Assembly (NCBI GenBank): GCA_030374765.1 | Contig: JARGXX010000075.1 | Coordinates: 1,550,001 to 1,614,000, forward strand | DNA from: Agarophyton chilense | Lineage: Eukaryota > Rhodophyta > Florideophyceae > Gracilariales > Gracilariaceae | DNA: 64,000 bases | Reading direction: 5' to 3' | In this document: positions 10,774 through 19,804 of the stretch, in pieces | Numbering within the stretch: position 1 is the first letter of the stretch | Layout: every line of letters starts with the position of its first letter | The notes under the pieces: generated by a model | Seen by the model: only the letters and a program-made list of their open reading frames with translations | Database searches by the model: none | What the model was told of the DNA's origin: nothing | Translations under genes and position numbers: made by a program

Positions 10774-11565
10774 GTGACATGCTTGTTTCCGGACGTCGTC
10801 ATAAAGCGTTTGAAGTCCTGGAAAACACCTACCGGATTTCCCGAGCATCAGATGTTTCCACCCCATATCGTGGATTTTCTCTCCTCCATGTGGCAGGATA
10901 AGAATATATCGGAGATTGGGCGACAGCAGGCGCTGTATGAGTGGCCAAGAAGTTTTCAAGGAAAGATGTCACTGTTGGATTGGAATGCTATTCTGGCAGT
11001 GGAGGCGACGGTATGTGGTTGTCGGATTGCAAATGCTGGAGTTGGTGTGTACACAACACGCCGGGTGATACAAGGTGAGAATGTTTGTTACTTTTACGGG
11101 ACTTTGGTGTACCATGATCTTTCAAAGCGGAAGGAAGTTCATAAGGCATACGGAGGGGGGCTATTGAAAGCGACTGCTGATCGTTTTCGGCAGTACGCGA
11201 TGGAGATAAGCGTCCGAGGGGAAGTGTTTCACAAGCTACCAGGAAGAATTAGTGGGGTGTCTCTTATTCCGGTGTGGATTGTCCCTGCTCCATTTTGCTT
11301 GGGGGGAACAATTAACGACCCCAAGTATGTGGAAGGGAATAGGGACAGGGATGCGGTTGAAGACGGGTTAATGAGACGCCGAACTGCAAATGTTCGGGTC
11401 ATCAGAACTCTGGGGACGGGGCGGACCCCATTTCAGTTGAGAGACTATAGATTGCTTCCTGTGCAAGCAATTCGAGATATAGAAATAGGAGAGGAGCTGT
11501 TCGCGGATTATGGGACAGAGTATATCTGGAGTATGAATAACACGCCAGTCATAGTAATCGATTAA
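10774..11565 (+). CDS. SET-domain protein methyltransferase module
   Basis: About 264 codons ending in TAA. The SET core is visible as GVGVYTTRRVIQGENVCYFYG (start of the domain), INDPKY followed about 20 residues later by ANVRV in place of the usual NHS-x-x-N block, and the C-terminal IEIGEELFADYGTEYIW with the catalytic Tyr region. SET domains transfer methyl groups to lysines, usually on histones. The first codon after the TGA at 10771 is GTG, and the first ATG is some 25 codons further on (MFPPH), so this part probably has no start of its own. It shares the reading frame with the upstream methyltransferase, and the simplest reading is one fused polypeptide broken by a TGA. The HS of the NHS motif is absent, as in several algal and transposon SET domains. 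Confidence 0.8.
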   Translation: MTCLFPDVVIKRLKSWKTPTGFPEHQMFPPHIVDFLSSMWQDKNISEIGRQQALYEWPRSFQGKMSLLDWNAILAVEATVCGCRIANAGVGVYTTRRVIQGENVCYFYGTLVYHDLSKRKEVHKAYGGGLLKATADRFRQYAMEISVRGEVFHKLPGRISGVSLIPVWIVPAPFCLGGTINDPKYVEGNRDRDAVEDGLMRRRTANVRVIRTLGTGRTPFQLRDYRLLPVQAIRDIEIGEELFADYGTEYIWSMNNTPVIVID

Positions 11566-11889
11566 AAGTGCATCGCTTTTCTTACTTTACTTTATTGTAG
11601 TGTACCAGATATTGTGGGCTTTTACTATGTTTGTCGCTACATATAACGTCAAAGCGTGACGTAGTACATGTGCTAAAGGAAAGTCATGTACACCGAAGGA
11701 GAATACTTTTCCAATATCTGGTGCGTTCGAGCGCATATTTAAAATATCTGAAAAGTTTGGGGGTTTTCTGAGAACACGAAAAGGGTGGAGGTATATTTTT
11801 GGAAGCAGAATGTTTCGAAGCTTCTCTCCCATCCATCGCATTGCAACGCGTGGAAGACCATACCACGATCGCTCTCTCTCTCTTCAACC
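11566..11889 (+). promoter_or_regulatory. Spacer between SET gene and ORF2
   Basis: About 320 bp with no conserved ORF. It should contain the 3' end of the methyltransferase-SET transcript and the promoter of the following gene. The ATG used for the next gene (11890) follows a pyrimidine-rich stretch with cgctctctctctcttcaacc, which could be an initiator-type region. No clear TATA box at a standard distance. Confidence 0.4.
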
Positions 11890-14544
11890 ATGGCTCCGAA
11901 GCGCAAATCGAGAAGCGAGAACACTAGCGGGCGCGGTACAAAATCACGGCGGCATGGAGGGGATGCGGAGGGCAGAAGGGACAAGGGGCGTAGGCTCCAG
12001 GGCGCGAGTGGAGAGAAGGGAGGTGTGCGCCTGAGAGGTAGATCAAGGCAAGATGGTGGGGAAGGAGAGGCGAGTGGGGGCAAAGGAAAGGCTGTTCGCG
12101 CAAAGGAGACGGTGACGGAGGAGAGTGCAGAGCAAATCACGTCGCGTACGGAGTAAATCAGGTCGCCTACGGGAGAGATGGTGCGGAGCGGCGATGGAAA
12201 CCGGGATGGCGTGCGAAGCAACCGCACGCGTGTACCTGGAAGTGGAATGCGGGGGAGGGCGAGCAGAGCTCCAGGGAGGACAAGGAGAGGGGATGCATCC
12301 GAGCGGACTCTAAGTGCTTTACTCACGTCTTCAGCTGATGTGGAGCCGGTAAATCCATGCTCTGTACCTGAAGGAGGTAAAGAGATTCCAAATGAGAGGA
12401 CGAAGGGGCGTAAGGAGGGAGAGAGAATGATCGGAGAACGTGGATCCCGCCTCAGAGACGTTGAAGAAGCAGGGGCATCGTTTACGGGTATGAGGGAAGA
12501 GGACGGTGATGATGAGATACAGCAAGGGAGAATAGAGAGTAGCCGTGGTGGGGAGGGTAGAATAGGTGGACCCAGTACTGGTCTAATCGCGGGCGCAAGA
12601 GTCGTTCGAGAGAGAACAGAAGGAGAGAGAGTTGGAGTTACCGCGGGGGAACGGGCGGAAAGATGGGAGGGGGCGAACTTGGATTACGTGGAAGAAAGGA
12701 GAGAGCGTGCAAGGGAAAGAATGGGGAGTGTTCGAGTTACAGGAAGAAGAGCGATAGACGAAAGGGAAAGCAGAGAAGTGTATGTGAGTGAGGGGGGGAG
12801 AAGGGGGTTTGCTGGAGGGAGAACACGTGGTTCAGGGGAGGAAGGCGATGGAAGAGCAGCAGTTCTTTCTCATCAGGGAGAAGATGTCAAGCGTTTGCCA
12901 CCGAGGAGAGGGGTGGGTTTGGGAGTTGAAGGATTTGAGGTGAACGCAAGGCGAAGGACGCCGGAAGGTATGCGAGTAAGGAGAAACATTGTATTCACAA
13001 GGAATAATCATAGCGGGGAGAATGCGAATTTAAATGTTGTGGAGAACGCCGTCCGTATAGTGGAAGATGAAGCAAATGATGATGACATAGGTTTGTTGCC
13101 GCGATCGATGCTAATTGCGAAGATGAATGTGTTGAAGGGACAAATGGGACGTATGAAGGAAGACAGCTACAGTGTGATGGTGAGTTTGAAAATGACCCAA
13201 ACGGAGCTGGATCGGGCGGGGGAGGAAATGAAGCAGCAGAATGTGCTGATTGAGAGTTCGAGGGAGGCGTTGAAAGGTAGAATCGCTGGGGAATGGAGAG
13301 GGGAGGGAGGCGTGACGCGGAGACGAAAGTATGACATTGGAGTGCAGGAATGCTTTTATGGATTTGCACGTCGTGTGTATGATAGGATTCTTCATTATGC
13401 AAAACTGGAGGCATCGGAACTTTGCTTCGACACCGAGAATATGGGTCGAAGCTGGAAGAATAGAAGTGAAGGGCTTGGGGAGAGTAGGGAGGAAAGTATT
13501 TTTGTGGTGGGAGAGAAGGAAATGGTTCCGAGATGTCCAATTGAGGTTGCATATGATATGAGACCGTATACGCCGTCGACAGAGGGCGGGAGCCATTTGT
13601 TGTTGAAGCACGTGGTAGAGACTGAGTTAATGGGAGAGAAATGGGAGTCGATAAGGGAAGCGGGGAGGAGAGAGGAGTGCGTGGAAAATGTAAGTGCGGA
13701 TAGGTGCTTGAGACAGAGGATGAAGCAGACATTGAGCGATGTGGTTGGGGTGCGGAAGCGAGCAGTGCGTGATAAGCTGTTTTCCATGCTTGGATATGAT
13801 TTGATCGCAAAACGAGCTAAGGTGACTGAAGGGACGGAGCTTTGGGCGGAGTTGAAGAAGCAGATTGAGGAGGGGCAGGAGAAGTTGATGGGATCGGGGG
13901 AGGATGGGGGAGGTAAGCTGTGTGCGTGGAGAACGAGTGCGATTGAAGATATTACTTATTCTGGATCGGAGGTGTCTGAGAACTTAGAGGACTTTGGTGA
14001 GGCAGATATGTATTTTCGAAATCAGGTGTCGTTGAAAGTGTTGGAGGAGTTTATGGGCTACGCGGTAGAGAGTCACAGAAATGGAGAAAGGCAGTATTCG
14101 GATGGGACGGTGATGCATCTTGCGCGACTTGATGCATGGATTGGATGTGTGGTGACCACGATGGATAGAGACGTTGGGTGGGGAGGCCAAAGGCAACTTT
14201 TGTTCTCGACGCTGTTTGGGAGGTTTCTGTCACTGGCTGTTGAGGACATATTGAGGGTTGCCTGGAACATGGTGAAGGATGAGTATGCTGAGGAGTTTGA
14301 GAATGAAGGATTGTGTGAAGGGAATCGTAGAGATGTGAGTGGGAATAAGGAGAGAATCGCGACGGTTGGGCTATGGATATCGTCGAGAGAGAAAATCTAT
14401 CTGGCGATAAGGGAGGAGTTTTTCATGGAGAATCTCACGAGAAGACTTGGAACGGTGTTAGATTGCTATATAGAGTCATGTGGACCAGAAGAACCACGGT
14501 TCAAGCGCTTAGCGTTTGGGAGTAGGCAAGGAGTGGGAGAGTGA
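11890..14544 (+). pseudogene. Transposon ORF2, unknown basic/coiled-coil protein
   Basis: From the ATG at 11890 (MAPKRKSRSEN, a basic nuclear-localisation-like start) the frame is open to TGA 14542, about 880 codons, except for one TAA at 12154. The TAA sits in the second unit of a 21-bp tandem duplication (12131-12151 and 12152-12172), where the first unit has CAA, so it is a C-to-T nonsense change. The first 350 residues are Arg/Gly/Glu-rich and disordered. A coiled-coil-like stretch follows (LIAKMNVLKGQMGRMKEDSY onward, about 13110-13290). The C-terminal ~400 residues are globular with several aromatic motifs (ECFYGFARRVYDRILHYAKL; DAWIGCVVTTMDRD). I do not recognise the family. By position it may be an accessory transposition protein, like the second protein of CACTA elements, but that is inference. 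Confidence 0.7.
12131..12172 (+). repeat. 21-bp tandem duplication inside ORF2
   Basis: Two 21-bp units, AGCAAATCACGTCGCGTACG + G and AGTAAATCAGGTCGCCTACG + G, differ at three bases. The duplication is in frame; the C-to-T difference in the second copy creates the premature TAA of ORF2. Confidence 0.8.
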
Positions 14545-14727
14545 TAAGGTACGGGGGGATAAGGGGGTAACGAGGTGGAGCAAGATGGGGGTCGGCTATG
14601 GAAGAAAAGCAGCGGTGACTATTTTATTGGATCATGTGCCTTGGGAGGTATTATTATGGGTGCCACCCAGTGGTGGTGTTGTGCCACCAGTGGTGGTGTT
14701 TGAGAAGTAGGGCTTGGCAGTTGGGTC
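14545..14727. other. Convergent 3' region between ORF2 and transposase
   Basis: Short region between two converging genes. At about 14661-14702 an imperfect tandem/inverted repeat built from gccacc and ggtggtg occurs, able to form hairpins; it might serve as a bidirectional terminator or polyadenylation region. Nothing else is seen. Confidence 0.35.
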
Positions 14728-17700
14728 TCAGTAGAATCTGTTGAGGTAAAATCGATGGAAGCACCAGTGCAATCGAGGGGTGAAGGGGGGTGCGGGGTAG
14801 TTTTGGCGAAGTACATGAACGGGGCCGAGAATGGAAGAGGATGGTACGAGGCCGAACCAGGAGGAGACGTTGTCGGAGTTGGAAGTGTTTGAGATAAGAA
14901 GGGGGTGGGCGGTGTGGTTTTGTTCGTCGTCTGTTGCCCATCGGAGGCAGATGAAATTGAGAGAGACATCGACTTGATCCCTGGGGTGGAACGAGTTCGA
15001 GGAACTGAACGAAGGCGAACTCGTTATGAGTGGAAGGGGAAGAAGAGGTGGTGAAGCGAAGAAGAGAGTTGAGCTTGCAGACCCAGGCGGTGGGAGTGGG
15101 GTTGGAGAAGCTGGAACCGGCAACGAGGATGTGGGAGAACTTTGGGGTTTTAGAGGGACCGAAGGAGGGAGCAGCGAAGATACGTTGAATGAGTGGGAGA
15201 GGGGGATCTTTGACGGCGAGCTCGTTTCGATCGGCGATGTAGTCGTCTAGGGATGGGGTGAAGCCGCCGACGACGTATGCGGAATTGACGAATGCGAGAC
15301 GGGTTTGGCGGAGAGTGGGGGAGTGTTGGTTGAGAGCTAGTGTTTCGAGTGTGAGTGTGACGAAGGAGGGGAGTGCGAGGGTTCCAATCTGTGAGATGAT
15401 GGCGATAGTTTATGGGGAGAAGAGGTCCTGAAGGGAAGAGATTGTGGAGTGGGGGTTTGCTCGAAGGAATTTGTGAGCGGTGATGAGATCGGAAAGGGAG
15501 GTGTGCTTGCCATCACGGACGAAACCTGGTTTGCGGGCTTGGAAGGGAGGAGGAGGGACATGGGAGGATGAGGTGACGGAAGGATCAGCGGAGAGAGAAA
15601 TCCAATTGTTGACGGCATCGGAGGGTTCGATGGCACGGATGGTTTCGTTGTGCGCTGTGGGTCTGCGCTTGGAGGTTCGGGAGTACTGTGCTTTGAAGAG
15701 GGTATGGGCTTGTTCGAAGATGCCTGCATCGTTGAAGTGGAGACCCCCAAAGCGTCGAATGTCGTCTACGATGTGATCGAGGAGGTGGAATTTGAGGGTG
15801 CCAAGGTGGGAGGTATGGTATGGACCGAGAACATCGACAGCTCTGTGCTTGAAGGAATGGATTTGGGAGGCGAGTTTGGCAAGACGACAAGTGGTCCATT
15901 CGGGGACGGAGTTGTAGCACATGGAGGTGAGGAGGAGGTCTGTGTACTTGGAGAAGACGGTTGTGATGGGAGCGGAATTGGCTTCGTCACAGCAGCGGTC
16001 GAAGAAGGCGCCGATGAAGGGGAAGACCATGTCGAGGGCGCGGTAGTCTTTTGCTTCTAGCATGCAGCGGACGCCGTCAGTTGTGAAGAAGCCGTTGAGG
16101 GACTGCCTGCTTTCGGAAGTAGAGAAGTCGATGTGGAGGCCTGTAGCTGGGGAATGATTTTCGATGGCGGTGAGGATGAAGTTGGAGTGCTTGAGGATGG
16201 AGGTGCGGACGGAGTGGAAGGAACGGCAGGAGTTTGTAAAGCTGATGGTGGTGAAGAGGTGTTCTGATCTGAGACGTTCGATGGCGGCGAGCTTGATGAG
16301 TTTGGAAACGCCGAGGTGGAAGTTGTGGAGGGGTTCGAAGGGGAAGATGTTGTATGGGGTGAGGAGGGGGGTGATGTTGAAAAGGGGGTAAGACTCGAAG
16401 AGGGAGGGGTATTTTGCGAGGGAGAGGGAGTGGAGTGCTTGGAGAGCTTGTTCCTTGAAGTTGCGCGAGACTCTTGGCTTGCGGGCGAGGAGAGCTGCTT
16501 CGGAGTCCTTGAGGAGGGAGAAGTGTTTGTTGCGGGCTGCAAGGGTGAGGGGAAGAGATCGAGGGGGATGGGCGTGAGAGTGTTGGTGGAGTTGTGAGCG
16601 AGGGACAGAGCATCTGTGGCAGGGGTGCTGGGGGCGGGTGCCGTGGGAGATGGCGAGAATATCCTTTGCCTCTGGAATGTCTGCGCAGTAGCTGGCGATG
16701 ATGGGGTGGCATTGACGAAGAACGCCGTCTGCGTCGCGGAAGGGGAAACCGGGGAGGGCGGAAGAGAAGAGAGGTTGAAGGAGGGAGGAAATGGTCTGCT
16801 GTATGAGTTCCATTTTTGTTTGGCGGGGGATGGAGGAGGAATGAGTGATGATATCTGCATCTGGAGAAGGAGTGATTGGGGTGAAGGAGGTGGAAAGATA
16901 GCCGAGGAGTGTAAGATTGTCGGAGATGCATTTGCGGCGAAAAGAGTCGGAGAAGTTGAGAAGGGTGATGTGGAGGGGGTAGGAGGTGATGGAAGAAGAT
17001 TTGAGAGAGGTAGAGGACTTGTCGGAGTAGATTTGGACGAGGCCAATGAAGGAGTCGATACCGGTGGAGTGAGGATGCCAGACGCTGTTATCTTTTGTGG
17101 ACTGCATGATGGCGGTCTTGAGTGCGGGGACGACTTTTGAGCCGAGGGTGGCTGCCATGGGGTGTGCAAAGGTGGGGGAGCCGGAGGCGGATGTTTGGGA
17201 GATGGGGTGGAAAAAGGTGTTCTTGAAGTGTGCGAGGGCGAGCTGTTGTTTGAGGACATGGATTGCGTCTTTCTGGAAGAGGGTTGCGGAGAAGCGTTTG
17301 TGGGGATCGAAGATGGTGGAGGGGGCGAAACCAATGGACCTGATTATCTGGTGGAAGGGGTCTGCCTGGAGCTCGAGGCATTGCTTTGCGGAGGAGACTG
17401 AGTTCTGGAATGTTGATTCGGAGAAGTGGGGATCATTAAGGAGAGTGATGAGTTCGTCAGCCTTTCGTTGTCTAAGCTTGGAGGCGATGGAGGAGATGTA
17501 GAGGAGCATTTTCTCCAGGTGGGGGTTGTCGAGGGGGGGAGTGGAAGGAGGGAGGGGGGAGAGAGCGAGAGAGGAGGGGGAACCGAGAGGGGCAGTGGCG
17601 ACGTGGATGGCGTCCTGGGTGTGGAGGGAGAGAGAGAGCTGGTCTTGGAGGTAGGAGTCATGGTGTGTGAGAGGGACGTTGTCGGAAGGGCTATGTGAGG

Positions 17701-17892
17701 GAGGAGGATGAGGGGGGAGTTGTGAGGTGGACTTGTGGCGTTTTGTGCGGGGGGGGAAGTTGGTTCATTTCCGCCAGGGGAGAGGAAGCGCTTGTTGGCG
17801 GAGAAGCGATGAGGGCACCTTCTCTGGTGCCGCTGGAGGGCGGGGATTTCTCGGGCGAAGAAGGAGCAACCGTTGAAGCAGCAGGAAGGCAT
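14728..17892 (-). pseudogene. Plavaka-type transposase with N-terminal C2H2 finger
   Basis: The minus strand from the ATG at 17892 begins MPSCCFNGCSFFAREIPALQ with H-x4-C to follow: a C2H2/C2HC finger as at the start of Plavaka transposases. A one-base shift in the C-tract at about 17750-17757 leads into the long open frame 17509-15410 (699 aa). That frame contains IQIYSDKSS (an acidic catalytic-core region), a Cys/His cluster (HPCHRCSVPRSQLHQH), FEPLHNFHLGVSKL (the D/E-x-LH motif region) and a helical C-terminal half. A single TAA at 15410 interrupts it, but the same frame stays open to about 14990, where a shift in a CCCC run leads to the conserved end WFGLVPSSSILGPVHVL and a stop at 14728. 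Total about 1,050 codons, with one stop and two one-base shifts. The role is cut-and-paste transposition in the nucleus. Confidence 0.85.
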
Positions 17893-18385
17893 GGTGGGTG
17901 GAGGAGAGGTGGTGGGAAAGAAGTTGGTAGGGGGCGTAGACGGAGAGAGAGTATGGCGCACACAGGGCACGTGACAGGGGAGGGCGGTGGAGAATAATAT
18001 AGAATGCAAGGCACGTGAGATCTGCCAGGTCGGGCTGCGATTCTATTGCGATTGATATGGATGGTACTAAATGTTCAGTTTCTATTTGAGGTCCATTTTG
18101 GGACCGGTTGTTTGTACTAATCGTTCAATCTAGAGCGCACAAAGATTGAATCTGCTCCTGCACCACTTCTCTACTTTTACCTTTAAACTGCGGCGACAAA
18201 AAAAAATTCACGCTAGTTTTACCTCCATCAAAACTAGAAAAACTGCAGATATGTGCTAGTTTTCCTTCCCATACAAACTAGCACTAATGAACGAATGAAA
18301 ATATTTTCGGAAAGTAACCCCTCCAAATTTGGATAAATTCACGGGTTTTTCGGTCATTTCAATTCGTCCTTTTTTGACCACTGAA
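17893..18385 (-). promoter_or_regulatory. Transposase promoter and right subterminal region
   Basis: Between the transposase start and the right terminal repeat are about 490 bp. A TATA-like aataatatagaat occurs at 17992-18004 (plus-strand orientation). The outer part 18200-18300 has repeated aactag / ctagttt motifs in both orientations, matching motifs next to the left end. These are probable transposase binding sites (inference). Confidence 0.45.
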
Positions 18386-18408
18386 CTAGCATTCCGAGAA
18401 CACTGACG
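18386..18408 (-). repeat. Right terminal inverted repeat of the Plavaka-type transposon
   Basis: Reverse complement begins CGTCAGTGTTCTCGGAATG and pairs with 9741-9763 with one mismatch. It is followed by the AT target duplication and then by the interrupted element B LTR (tgtgttagacctgg). Confidence 0.85.
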
Positions 18409-18918
18409 ATGTGTTAGACCTGGATGGTTGCCAGTATGCACCGGGTAGTACATTAGGTTAGTTAGCAATAAGTATAGATTTTTACTAATTTAGTGTTAGA
18501 TGGATAGGATTAAGTAGATATGAAGGCGTACGTTAAGTGCCCCTCAGCGTGGCCACGTGGCGAGGAGGGCCACCGTAGGTCGGGTGGCCGGTGAGATATA
18601 TATCTTCACTAAGCATTGCCACCCCGATCATTATTGTAAAGTTAAGCACCTACTAGACTACTGTTGACGCTTTTCGTATCTATAGTCGATCATAAAGGCA
18701 AGTCTAGTGTCCTTACGGTTTTCCGGACGCGTGTGGGCTGTTCATCACCGTCAACCAACGTGTTCTCAGTACGTCCGCTATTTTTTTGCATCTTTCAGTG
18801 GCCAGTGCTGCCACACCTTACGGGTATCTTCAATCTCTACGTCCTAGGTCGAGCCCGTTGCGCACTCCCTAGATCCAACAGGTCTTATAACCTCGCTACC
18901 GTTCTGATTTATACCACA
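18409..18918 (+). repeat. Element B LTR, remainder of the copy split by the transposon
   Basis: Continues the LTR begun at 9702-9740 and runs to the terminal ACCACA at 18918. It aligns along its length with the 3' LTR of element B at 28630-29141 (shared blocks: gccacgtggcgaggag, ttcact/caccaagcat-gccacccc, ccgttctg-tttata). Together 9702-9740 plus 18409-18918 make a ~547-bp LTR, close to the 549 bp of the 3' copy. Confidence 0.8.
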
Positions 18919-19342
18919 TTGCAACAAGGAATGTCGGGCGTACTGAGACCACATTGGTAGAAGGGGATACACAGCCCACGAGGGTCCAGAAAAGCGTAAC
19001 GACACTATACTTGCCTTTATGATCGACTATAGAAACGAAAAGCGTCAATAGTAGTCTAGTAGGTGCTTAACTTTACAATAATGACCGGGGTGGCAATGCT
19101 TAGTGAAGATATATATCTCACCGGCCACCCGACCTACGGTGGCCCTCCTCGCCACGTGGCCACGCTGAGAGGCACTTAAGGTACGCCTTCATATCTACTT
19201 AATCCTATCCATCTAAAACTAAATTAGTAAAAATCTATACTTATTGCTAACTAACCTACTGTACTACCCGGTGCATACTGGCAACCATCCAGGTCTAACA
19301 CATGGCCTCATTACCTCCGTGGGGTAGCTCACTATGCTACAT
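18919..19342 (-). repeat. Inverted copy of element B LTR (5' ~420 bp)
   Basis: On the minus strand, 19342 reads TGTAGCATAGTGAGCTACCC and continues through the LTR body to about position 420, ending near 18919. It directly abuts the plus-oriented LTR that ends at 18918 and makes an imperfect palindrome with it (18411-18720 pairs with 19000-19313 almost throughout). Confidence 0.8.
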
Positions 19343-19473
19343 GTATCATTCAGTGGCTGGTACTGCCACACTGTACAGGTATCTTCAATCCCCGTCTCCT
19401 AGGTCGAGCCCGTTGCGCGCTCCCTCTGACCGACAGGTCTTACACCCCCGCCACGGTTTTGGTTTATACCACA
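19343..19473 (+). repeat. 3' end of the element B 5' LTR
   Basis: Last 131 bp of the LTR (tgtatcattcagtggctgg ... ttataccaca), immediately followed by a 3-nt spacer and the primer binding site. The LTR part upstream of it has been replaced by the inverted copy at 18919-19342. Confidence 0.75.
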
Positions 19474-19476
19474 TTT

Positions 19477-19494
19477 TGGTCTCCCGACTTAGAA
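19477..19494 (+). other. tRNA primer binding site of element B
   Basis: TGGTCTCCCGACTTAGAA, starting three bases after the LTR end. The TGG start complements the CCA of a tRNA 3' end. The same 18 bases occur in element D (53024-53041, minus strand) and in the rearranged piece at 9551-9568 (minus strand). The tRNA was not identified in the window. Confidence 0.75.
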
Positions 19495-19804
19495 TCTGGT
19501 GTTCACTACGTTTGGAATCGAAAGTGAGGATTTGGAGTTGAATCCGTACCGATGTGTGAAGAAGTGACTGAAATAGCAACTGCTGAATCATTAGTTTACC
19601 TTAATGGAGAAATCATCGAAAAACGCGCCGAGATGCGTCAATAGGGTGCCTTGTGCACCCGTTGGTGGCCTCTCCCCACGGGGAGGACTTGCGCAATTAA
19701 TTCTGGACAACCCGGAGGAAGTTTTTCGGAAGCCAAGAACCACCCAGGTCGATGCGGCAAGACGAGAGATAGAATGACCCTCGATAGAAGCCGGAACCAC
19801 CAAT

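Larger units (their letters stand above)
9741..18408 (-). mobile_element. Plavaka-type (CACTA-like) DNA transposon carrying DNA methyltransferase and SET domains
   Basis: The element is bounded by 23-bp terminal inverted repeats (one mismatch) and a 2-bp AT duplication (9739-9740 and 18409-18410), and it splits an element B LTR that continues on both sides. It carries, left to right, a DNA amino-methyltransferase plus SET domain in one frame (+), an ~880-codon unknown protein (+) and the transposase (-). The two rightmost genes converge. Transposase class, short target duplication and subterminal repeats fit the CACTA/Plavaka group. Damage is light: a few in-frame stops and two homopolymer frameshifts. 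Strand is given as that of the transposase. Confidence 0.85.

Noticed and set aside
9973..11565. Bacterial contamination as the source of the DNA methyltransferase
   Set aside because: It lies within eukaryotic transposon ends, next to a SET domain and a Plavaka-type transposase.
12995..13810. 271-codon minus-strand ORF opposite ORF2
   Set aside because: Shadow of the purine-rich coding strand; His/Ser/Pro-rich with no domain.
16057..17334. 425-codon minus-strand ORF inside the transposase region (Pro/Ser-rich)
   Set aside because: It overlaps the transposase in another frame; its composition is what a pyrimidine-rich strand gives, and the transposase frame has the family motifs.
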